In this document: one piece after another, positions 1 through 5,896 of the stretch | Layout: every line of letters begins with the position of its first letter | Position numbering within the stretch: position 1 is the first letter of the stretch | Source: Cellulomonadaceae bacterium | Lineage (GTDB): Bacteria; Actinomycetota; Actinomycetes; Actinomycetales; Cellulomonadaceae | Assembly: GCA_031283115.1 (NCBI GenBank) | Contig: JAITCK010000220.1 | Coordinates: forward strand, 1 to 7,645 | Length of the DNA: 7,645 bases | Reading direction: 5' to 3' | Program-made: the position numbers and the translations under genes | The notes under the pieces: generated by a model | Database searches by the model: none | The model's input: the letters and a program-made list of their open reading frames with translations, nothing else | What the model was told of the DNA's origin: nothing

Positions 1-78
1 CAACTCGACTATTGGGCTCCCGTCAGTGCAGGGACGCCCGCCGACCTGCTGGCTACTTCTTCCGCTGGGACTACCTGA
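1..78 (+). CDS. C-terminal end of a probable class E sortase (partial, 5' end outside window)
   Basis: Frame 1 is open from the left edge to a TGA at 76-78 and gives a 25-residue tail, QLDYWAPVSAGTPADLLATS followed by SAGTT. The stretch with DYW, a Pro-Thr/Ser-Gly-Thr-Pro run and a following leucine pair resembles the extreme C-termini I recall for actinobacterial class E sortases, just after the catalytic TLxTC Cys and Arg region, which is not in the window. Class E sortases attach proteins with LAxTG-type signals to peptidoglycan. They are encoded next to the trpG/pknB block in several actinobacteria such as Streptomyces, which fits. The stop overlaps the next gene's start as TGATG, the usual sign of a real translationally coupled pair. 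That a gene ends here is fairly secure; the sortase identity rests on a short tail plus synteny. Confidence 0.55.
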   Translation, partial: QLDYWAPVSAGTPADLLATSSAGTT

Positions 79-257
79 TGTATGCGGCCTTATGGCGGGG
101 GCTGGGACGGATTATTCCCGGTCCTGTATGGGTGCGTGTGCTGGTGCGGGTAGTGCTGCTCACCGCGCTACTGGTCGTTGCCGTGTGGGCGTTAGCCGAA
201 TGGGTTTTCCCGGCTGTCAGCAACTGGATGCCCTTCAATGATGGGACACTCAACTAG
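78..257 (+). CDS. Small single-span membrane protein, conserved-hypothetical type
   Basis: This 59-residue protein starts MYAALWRGLGRIIPGPVWVR, followed by one hydrophobic segment of about 20 residues (roughly 21-43, rich in Val, Leu and Ala), then EWVFPAVSNWMPFNDGTLN. The Arg-rich N-terminus before the span suggests N-in, C-out topology. The ending Trp-Val-Phe-Pro ... Met-Pro-Phe-Asn-Asp matches small proteins I recall beside trpG in many actinobacteria; no function is known to me. The ATG at 78 is preferred over an in-frame TTG at 12 because it overlaps the upstream TGA (TGATG), has a weak GGGA at 67-70, and gives a compact membrane protein without the odd Arg-rich extension. It probably forms an operon with the upstream putative sortase gene. 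Its stop shares CTAG (254-257) with the convergent trpG. Confidence 0.75.
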   Translation: MYAALWRGLGRIIPGPVWVRVLVRVVLLTALLVVAVWALAEWVFPAVSNWMPFNDGTLN

Positions 258-922
258 TTGTTGTGCACCATCGGGGTGAGGCCGTGAGAGCGTTCTATTG
301 CTTGGGGGTCGCCGCAGAGGGTGAGCCAGTTGGCGAGGATGCGGTGGCCGCCTTGGGTGAGCACGGATTCAGGGTGGAACTGGACACCATGCAGGGGTAG
401 GCTGCGATGTTGCAAACCCATGACAATGCCGGAGGCTGTACTGCCGGTGATGGTGAGGTTGTCGCCGATGCTGGCGGGTTCCACGGCCAGGGAGTGGTAG
501 CGGGTGGCGGTGAAGGGGGTAGGGAGACCAGCGAGGATGCCGGTGCCCTGGTGGTTTACCTGGGAGGTTTTGCCGTGCATGAGTTCCGGGGCGTGGCTCA
601 CGGTAGCCCCGTACACCTCGGCTAAAGCCTGATGCCCCAGGCAGACTCCCAGCATGGGTGTGCGGGTGCGGGCGCAGGCAGCAATGACAGCCTCCGATGC
701 GCCCGCCTCAGCGGGCGTGCCAGGGCCAGGAGAAATGAGCACACCATCGAAGGGGATGTCATCGCCGGGGAGGGTCAGATGGTCACCGTCGCCCGCCTCG
801 GTGATGGAGGCGGGCACGGCGTCGTTACGGACCACCACAACGTCGGCACCAAGATGTTCCAGATAGCCGACGATGGTGTAGACGAACGAGTCGTAGTTAT
901 CGACCACAAGGATGCGAGACAT
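254..922 (-). CDS. trpG: Glutamine amidotransferase, anthranilate / aminodeoxychorismate synthase component II
   Basis: The 222-residue class I glutamine amidotransferase is a normal length for TrpG/PabA. It releases ammonia from glutamine for a chorismate-binding partner (TrpE for tryptophan, PabB for folate) in the cytoplasm. Visible motifs: the N-terminal ILVVDNYDSF strand and loop (4-13), oxyanion-loop SPGPGTP (64-70), nucleophile elbow GVCLGHQA with Cys94, the family-typical MHGKTS (115-120), RYHSL (141-145), and FHPES with His183 and Glu185 completing the triad. The ATG at 922 is chosen over an in-frame TTG at 961 because it has a strong GAGGAG six bases upstream and begins directly at the family N-terminus. 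It follows pknB after 48 bp. No trpE or pabB is adjacent, so sequence alone does not say which pathway it serves; it may serve both. The same gene sits beside pknB in mycobacteria, where it is annotated trpG. Confidence 0.93.
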   Translation of the reverse strand: MSRILVVDNYDSFVYTIVGYLEHLGADVVVVRNDAVPASITEAGDGDHLTLPGDDIPFDGVLISPGPGTPAEAGASEAVIAACARTRTPMLGVCLGHQALAEVYGATVSHAPELMHGKTSQVNHQGTGILAGLPTPFTATRYHSLAVEPASIGDNLTITGSTASGIVMGLQHRSLPLHGVQFHPESVLTQGGHRILANWLTLCGDPQAIERSHGLTPMVHNN

Positions 923-928
923 GGCGTG

Positions 929-934
929 CTCCTC
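929..934 (-). promoter_or_regulatory. Ribosome binding site of trpG
   Basis: GAGGAG on the minus strand lies six bases before the ATG at 922. It decides the start over the upstream TTG at 961, and lies in the 48-bp gap after pknB, so trpG has its own strong initiation signal and does not depend on stop-start overlap. Confidence 0.7.
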
Positions 935-970
935 AGTCACGATGGGCGGCTGGCCTGCCAAGCGGCCTGC

Positions 971-3070
971 CTAATGGTCGCCGTCAGAGCCTCCACCATC
1001 GGTGCCGCCGCCCCCGCCGCCACCTGCGGGAGGTTGTGCAGCCGGACCGTTAGAGACAGTCACAACAATGGATGAGCCTTGGTTCACTGTGGTGCCTGCT
1101 GGCGGGTTGGTGGAGATGACTGCACCAGCAGGAATGCTGCTGCTGTTAGCGAAGGTGACGCTGGCGTTCAAGCCTTGCAGCAGGTTGGGGTTCCACTGCT
1201 GGCCCACAATGTTGGGTACGGTCACAGTGGGTGTGGCTGCTGGGATAGCAATATTCAGAGCGACTCGGCTGCCCTGTGAAACCTGGCCAGCGTTGGGGGA
1301 CTGTGTGACCACAGTGCCTTCCGGCTGAGTTGATGTGACTTCGTGGGTATCAACATGCAAGCCCAAGTTTTCTAGGGTGACCCTGGCTTCGTCACGGTGT
1401 TGGCCAGTGACGTCGGGCAAGTCAACCATGCCGTTAGAAACAACAATGTTGATACGGGCTCCGCGTTGCACAGCCACACCGATTGCCGGGTCGGTGCGGA
1501 TAACACTATCGCGCGGCACATCGACGGAGGTTTCTGCCGAGACGGTACCCCACACGAGACCTTCGGCTTCGAGGGCTTCTTGGGCCTGTTCCTGCGTCAT
1601 GCCAGCGATGTCGGGGACGCCCAGGGTGTTGGGGCCACCGGAGAAGAAGACGTGGACGGTGGTTCCCACGGCAACCTCTTCATCACCCTGCGGGTCTTGG
1701 CGGGTGAACTGGCCTTCAGGTTCGTTGGAGTCGTCGTCAACCTGCGGGTCACACACCAGTTGTGCATCGGTAATGAGGCTACAGGCGTGGTCTTGCGTCA
1801 TACCGGCCGTGATGGTGGGGACGATGGCCATGCCTGCTTCAGGTTCAGAGTCATCACCACCGGACAGGACAAACCAGGTGATGAGGCCAGCAATGAGGAG
1901 CAGGCCACCAATGATGGAAGCCCAAATAATGGCCTGCTTGCGGCGCTTCTTTCGGTCTTCTTCTTCAGCAAGGATGGGGTTGCCTTCGGCAGGTGTGGCG
2001 ATGGGTTGGCCTAACGGTCCCCATGATGGGATGTCGCCTGCTGTGCCAGCAGCCTCAGCGGCGGCCGCATCCATGACCATCGTGCCGTCAGTGGCCCCGG
2101 CAGCCCCCAGGGCGCTCATGGCTACAGTGGCTCCGGCAGCGCCAGCACCCAACACTTGGGTAGCGCCAGGGTCGACGGCTCCACCGATAGCGGGGGCACC
2201 CACCACACCACCGTGGAGGGCGGCCTCCAGGTCGGCCCGGAATTCGGCAGCCGTGGCATAGCGGAGGTCACGGTCTTTAGCCAGGGCTTTGATGTTGATG
2301 CGGTCAAGAGTTTCGGGCACGTCAGAGGCGAAATCTGACGGCTTTTGCGGCTCCTGACCTACATGCTGGTAGGCAACAGCCACGGGAGAGTCGCCCACAA
2401 AGGGCGGGCGGCCTGTCAACAGTTCAAAAAGGAGGCAGCCGGTGGAGTAGAGGTCAGATCGAGCGTCCACGGTTTCACCGCGAGCCTGCTCCGGGGACAA
2501 GTATTGGGCGGTTCCGATAACGGCCTGGGTTTGTGTCATGGTCGCGGCAGAATCGGCGACGGCCCGGGCAATACCAAAGTCCATGACTTTGACGGCACCG
2601 GTGGGGGTGATCATCACGTTGGCGGGTTTGATGTCCCGGTGGATGATGCCCGCATGGTGGCTGTATTCCAGGGCGGACAGTACGCCAGCCGTGATTTCAA
2701 TGGCTTCGTCAATAGGCACGGCGGCGCCATCGTGGAGGATGTCGCGCACCGTGTGGCCTTCAACATATTCCATGACAATGTAGGGAATGTGTAGTTCAGC
2801 CCCGGTAGCCGGGTCAACGTGCGTGTCTTCGCCGGTGTCGTAGACGGACACGATAGCTGGGTGGTTGAGGGCAGCCGCCGACTGGGCTTCACGGCGGAAC
2901 CGCGCCAGGAATGACGGGTCGCGGGCCAGGTCGCTGCGGAGCACCTTGATAGCGACGGTCCGCCCCAAGCGGGCATCATGTCCAATGTGCACTTCGGCCA
3001 TGCCGCCACGGCCAATGAGCTGGCCTACCTCATAGCGGCCAGCAAGAACGCGGGGAGTGTTATCCGCCAC
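971..3070 (-). CDS. pknB: PASTA-domain Ser/Thr protein kinase PknB
   Basis: This 699-residue transmembrane kinase has a Hanks-type domain at about 13-285: glycine loop GRGGMAEV (20-27), Lys42, Glu61, HRDIKPAN (144-151, catalytic Asp146), DFG (164-166), activation-loop Thr179 and Thr181, then GTAQYLSPE (186-194). An Ala/Gly-rich linker follows (about 286-371), then a basic RKKRRK stop signal (373-378), one membrane span (381-402), and four PASTA repeats outside (about 414-480, 482-548, 549-612, 613-676). The C-terminal tail (677-699) is glycine- and Asp-rich. PASTA domains bind muropeptides or lipid II, and the kinase controls division and wall synthesis. PASTA1 has Cys430 and Cys440, which could pair. 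The GTG at 3070 is chosen because AAGGA lies ten bases upstream and the N-terminus then matches family length. A TTG at 3076 or a GTG at 3106, overlapping pknA by 11 bp, remain possible. The kinase core resembles Streptomyces PknB closely. Confidence 0.95.
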   Translation of the reverse strand: MADNTPRVLAGRYEVGQLIGRGGMAEVHIGHDARLGRTVAIKVLRSDLARDPSFLARFRREAQSAAALNHPAIVSVYDTGEDTHVDPATGAELHIPYIVMEYVEGHTVRDILHDGAAVPIDEAIEITAGVLSALEYSHHAGIIHRDIKPANVMITPTGAVKVMDFGIARAVADSAATMTQTQAVIGTAQYLSPEQARGETVDARSDLYSTGCLLFELLTGRPPFVGDSPVAVAYQHVGQEPQKPSDFASDVPETLDRINIKALAKDRDLRYATAAEFRADLEAALHGGVVGAPAIGGAVDPGATQVLGAGAAGATVAMSALGAAGATDGTMVMDAAAAEAAGTAGDIPSWGPLGQPIATPAEGNPILAEEEDRKKRRKQAIIWASIIGGLLLIAGLITWFVLSGGDDSEPEAGMAIVPTITAGMTQDHACSLITDAQLVCDPQVDDDSNEPEGQFTRQDPQGDEEVAVGTTVHVFFSGGPNTLGVPDIAGMTQEQAQEALEAEGLVWGTVSAETSVDVPRDSVIRTDPAIGVAVQRGARINIVVSNGMVDLPDVTGQHRDEARVTLENLGLHVDTHEVTSTQPEGTVVTQSPNAGQVSQGSRVALNIAIPAATPTVTVPNIVGQQWNPNLLQGLNASVTFANSSSIPAGAVISTNPPAGTTVNQGSSIVVTVSNGPAAQPPAGGGGGGGTDGGGSDGDH
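2483..2512 (-). repeat. 30-bp direct repeat shared with pknA (pknB copy)
   Basis: This stretch matches 3864-3893 at 29 of 30 bases, the mismatch being C at 2489 against T at 3870. It encodes the kinase activation-segment motif TAQYLSPEQA in the same reading phase in both genes. The protein motif is conserved, but the near identity of synonymous positions is more than the rest of the two kinase domains shows. Confidence 0.8.
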
Positions 3071-3080
3071 AGTCAAAACG

Positions 3081-3085
3081 TCCTT
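3081..3085 (-). promoter_or_regulatory. Probable ribosome binding site of pknB
   Basis: AAGGA on the minus strand lies in the 25-bp gap after the pknA stop (3096-3098). It sits ten bases before GTG 3070 and four before TTG 3076, and would lie inside the coding region if GTG 3106 were used. It therefore argues for one of the two downstream starts. Confidence 0.5.
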
Positions 3086-3095
3086 CAATCTCAGG

Positions 3096-4418
3096 TCACA
3101 CCGCACGGAACGTGGGGTGATCGGGGCTATTCATATTGTCCCATCCCAGAAGCAAAAAATCTGTCTCTGGGTGGGGTAAAGCGGTCACTGCGGGTCGCAG
3201 CAAGGTTCGGGGCGCGCCATCGGCGGGTTGAGTATCGCTGTGAGATCGTGTCAGAGTGGTGATTGCGGCGATGAGAAGCGCAAGCGCAGCAATAACAGCC
3301 ACTGCAGTCAACCGGGTGCGGCGACGGCGGGCAGCCTGGTAGGCGAGGGTCGATTCCCGCCGTGAAGCAGCCGACGATGAGGCACGGCTTCCGCCCACTG
3401 CCGTCGCTGCCGCCGAAGAGCCGGTGGTTACCCCGGTAGAGCGGCGGGAAGGAGCCGGAGAAATACGAGGCGGCAACCCGGCAGAACCCGGTGAACCTGA
3501 TGGTTGGGCAGCGGAGCCTAACGGAAGGCCCGTCGATTGCGAGATGTACACCGCCCCGCCGCCAGCATCTGCACCTTCACCAGCGTTTTCAGCCCGCAAC
3601 TGTGCGGCCAGCCGGTCAAGGTCATCGGCCAGGTCTCCGGCAGTAGGCCAACGCTTTTTCGGGTCTTTGTCCAGCATCCGGTAGACCAGGGCCGCCCACC
3701 GTGGGTCAACGCTGGCGGGTAGGGGTGGCACGGGGGCGTTGACGTGAGCGACAGCAATATCGACGGGCGTTTTCCCGGTGAAGGGCCGCTTACCTGCCGT
3801 GGCCTCATAGGCGATAACGCCGAGGGCGTACATGTCGCTGCGGGCTGTAGCAGGCTTGCCGATAGCCTGTTCCGGGGACAAGTATTGGGCGGTGCCCATC
3901 ACCATACCGGTGGCAGTCATTTGGGCCTGATTGGGTGCCATCGACACCCCAAAATCAGTGAGTTTGACTGCACCCGTGGATGCCGCCAACAAAATATTGC
4001 CAGGTTTGACATCACGGTGAACCACCCCCGCCTGATGGGCATGGTCGAGGCCGCGAGCCGCACCAGCCAGCATGGGCAGCAGGCGGGGAAGATCGACAGT
4101 GTGTTGGCGTTCCAGCAAGTCAGCTAAGGGTTCGCCGTCTACCAACTCCATGACAAGAAAGCCGGTGCCTTCCTGTTCGCCGTAGTCATACATTTGGGCG
4201 ATGTTGGGGTGGCTCAAGGCGGAACTGTTGCGGGCTTCGACGCGCAGACGGCGCAAAAACTCTTGCTGGCCCGTGTACTCGGATTTGAGCACTTTGAGGG
4301 CCACCTCACGGCCTACCGCCCCGTCATCGGCAGCCCACACTTCACCCATTCCGCCGACGGCGATGCGGCGGGTCAGCGTGTACCGCCCACCTAACACCAT
4401 TCCAGCAGCCGGAGTCAT
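3096..4418 (-). CDS. pknA: Transmembrane Ser/Thr protein kinase PknA
   Basis: This 440-residue protein has a Hanks-type kinase domain at about 13-272: glycine loop AVGGMGEV (20-27), Lys42, Glu61, HRDVKPGN (134-141, catalytic Asp136), DFG (155-157), activation-loop Thr168 and Thr170, then MGTAQYLSPE (174-183). A Ser/Gly/Pro-rich linker (about 285-356) and a basic RRRRTR patch (364-369) precede one membrane span (about 370-389). The outside tail is only about 50 residues and has no PASTA repeats, as in mycobacterial PknA (431 residues in M. tuberculosis). The family phosphorylates division proteins and acts with PknB. The ATG overlaps the pbpA TGA as ATGA, with only a weak AGGCGG ten bases upstream (4429-4434), so initiation probably relies on translational coupling. 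The start agrees with the family N-terminus (Met-x-Pro ... GRY). Confidence 0.95.
   Translation of the reverse strand: MTPAAGMVLGGRYTLTRRIAVGGMGEVWAADDGAVGREVALKVLKSEYTGQQEFLRRLRVEARNSSALSHPNIAQMYDYGEQEGTGFLVMELVDGEPLADLLERQHTVDLPRLLPMLAGAARGLDHAHQAGVVHRDVKPGNILLAASTGAVKLTDFGVSMAPNQAQMTATGMVMGTAQYLSPEQAIGKPATARSDMYALGVIAYEATAGKRPFTGKTPVDIAVAHVNAPVPPLPASVDPRWAALVYRMLDKDPKKRWPTAGDLADDLDRLAAQLRAENAGEGADAGGGAVYISQSTGLPLGSAAQPSGSPGSAGLPPRISPAPSRRSTGVTTGSSAAATAVGGSRASSSAASRRESTLAYQAARRRRTRLTAVAVIAALALLIAAITTLTRSHSDTQPADGAPRTLLRPAVTALPHPETDFLLLGWDNMNSPDHPTFRAV
3864..3893 (-). repeat. 30-bp direct repeat shared with pknB (pknA copy)
   Basis: This is the partner of 2483-2512, in the same orientation, 1381 bp apart start to start. 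It encodes TAQYLSPEQA of PknA, immediately after the Met-Gly that ends the activation loop. Confidence 0.8.
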
Positions 4419-5896
4419 CGGTTCAACACCGCCTGAATCACCTGCCGGGCTACCGGGGCAGCCAGGGCGCCACCAGTGACACCACCCTGCTGTCGGCCAC
4501 CCTCATGGATGAGCACAGCGACAGCCACCTGCGGGTTATCGGCGGGAGCGAAAGCCGTAAACCAGGCGTGCGGGGGGCGGCCAGGCGCAGATTCGGCTGT
4601 ACCCGTTTTTCCGGCCACTTGCACGCCAGAGATGATGGCGCCACGGCCGGTAGCCCGCGGGCTCGATACGGCGTCAACAAGCATGTCCCGTAGAACACCC
4701 GCAGTGGATTCGCTGACAGCCTGGCGCAGGCGGTGGGGCTGGCCTTGGAAAACAATGTCCAGGTCAGGGTTGCGGATGGTTTCTACCAGGTAGGGCTGCA
4801 TGAGCACACCGTGGTTGCCGATAGCCGCCGACACCATAGCCATTTGCAGGGGCGTGGCCGTGACGTCACCCTGACCGATACCAGCCAAGGCCAGGCGGGC
4901 CGGGTAGAGGTCGCTAGGGTTAGGGAAGGAAGAGATAGCAGACCGCATGGGCACCCGGAAGGGGTCATCGAAACCGAACCGGCGGGCCTGCTGGGCGATT
5001 ACGTCAGCCCCCATGTCCACAGACATCTCCATGAACAGGGTGTTACAGCTGATGATCATGGCGTCGTGAATGGACTGCATACCATCGGGCGAGCAGTGGG
5101 CGTCACCAAAGTTGCGCACTTCAGTGGAAGTTCCCGGCAGCAGGTAGCGGTGGGGTGCAGGCAACAGTACGTCGGCATTTTGCACGTAGCCTGATTCCAG
5201 GGCTGCGGCAGCGGGAATCATTTTGAAGGCCGAACCGGGAGGCCACAACTGGCCGATGGACTGGTTGAGCATGGGGTTGCCTTCAGTGGCTGCCAACTCT
5301 TGGAAACGTTGGCTGGCCTGGCTGAGGGACAGCGGGGCAAGCTCGTTAGGGTCGTAACTAGGGAAGTCCACCATGGCCAGGATGCGGCCCGTTGCCGGTT
5401 CAACAGCGACGATGGACCCGCGTTGCCCATCCAAGGCATCCCAGGCGGCCTGCTGCACGGCAGGGTTGATGGTGGTTTCTACGGAGGAACCCACCACTTC
5501 TTGCCCGGTGAACAAGTCTTCCAGCCGTTCCGTCCACAGGGCGTTGGCCTGCCCGGACAGCCAGTCGTTTTCCGTGTTCTCCAACTGTGATGAGCCGTTA
5601 GCGATGGAGAAGAACCCGGTGACGGGGGCAAAAATGTTGGCCTGGGTGGCATCCCCACCGCTGAATACTCGCTGGAAACCAAAGGCACTGTCCACGGGCA
5701 CAGATTCGGCCAAGGTGACGTCACCAGCCAGGATGGGGCCGCGGTGCACATTGAACTCGCGGAAGAGGCGGCGAGAGTTGCGGCCGTTGTTGTTGAGACT
5801 TTCGGCTTCCACAAACTGGATCCACGTGGTGGACACCATGAGGGCCAGGAACATGACCATGACGATGGTGGTGAGGCGGCGCAGGGTTTTATTCAC
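4415..5896 (-). CDS. pbpA: Class B penicillin-binding protein PbpA (peptidoglycan transpeptidase)
   Basis: The 493-residue protein has an N-terminal signal anchor (about 8-24), a short extracytoplasmic non-penicillin-binding module beginning near HRGPI (51-55), and a C-terminal transpeptidase domain. The three active-site motifs are visible: SAFK (Ser222 nucleophile, Lys225), SCN (283-285) and KTGT (430-433). It cross-links peptidoglycan stem peptides outside the membrane. Class B PBPs work with a SEDS polymerase, here the adjacent rodA. Length matches mycobacterial PbpA (about 490 residues). Cys268 and Cys284, the latter in the SCN motif, could form a disulfide beside the active site. The GTG start overlaps the rodA stop as GTGA and has AAAGGCGGA (5903-5911) just upstream. 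The stop overlaps the pknA start. In mycobacteria PbpA is a PknB-pathway target, which suits the linkage. Confidence 0.95.
   Translation of the reverse strand: MNKTLRRLTTIVMVMFLALMVSTTWIQFVEAESLNNNGRNSRRLFREFNVHRGPILAGDVTLAESVPVDSAFGFQRVFSGGDATQANIFAPVTGFFSIANGSSQLENTENDWLSGQANALWTERLEDLFTGQEVVGSSVETTINPAVQQAAWDALDGQRGSIVAVEPATGRILAMVDFPSYDPNELAPLSLSQASQRFQELAATEGNPMLNQSIGQLWPPGSAFKMIPAAAALESGYVQNADVLLPAPHRYLLPGTSTEVRNFGDAHCSPDGMQSIHDAMIISCNTLFMEMSVDMGADVIAQQARRFGFDDPFRVPMRSAISSFPNPSDLYPARLALAGIGQGDVTATPLQMAMVSAAIGNHGVLMQPYLVETIRNPDLDIVFQGQPHRLRQAVSESTAGVLRDMLVDAVSSPRATGRGAIISGVQVAGKTGTAESAPGRPPHAWFTAFAPADNPQVAVAVLIHEGGRQQGGVTGGALAAPVARQVIQAVLNR

Noticed and set aside
12..77. TTG-started N-terminal extension of the small membrane protein
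   Set aside because: The ATG at 78 overlaps an upstream stop as TGATG, and the extension lies over what reads as the C-terminus of another protein in frame 1.
194..215. Imperfect inverted repeat (AGCC ... GGG TTTT CCC GGCT) as a terminator for trpG
   Set aside because: The stem is short with an asymmetric bulge and no following T-run, and it lies in the small protein's coding sequence. The pairing can be explained by chance.
923..961. TTG-started extension of trpG by 13 residues
   Set aside because: The extension covers the ribosome site GAGGAG at 929-934, and family members begin at the MSRILVVDNYDSF-like strand.
1335..2261. Long open frame on the plus strand opposite pknB (about 308 codons)
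   Set aside because: It is antisense to a clearly coding kinase gene, has low-complexity Ser/Pro/Arg composition and no recognisable domain, and is the expected mirror of GC-rich codon bias.
3096..3300. Possible promoter before pknB in the AT-richer patch near the end of pknA
   Set aside because: I could not find a -35/-10 pair with proper spacing and base match, and the patch codes for the PknA extracytoplasmic tail.
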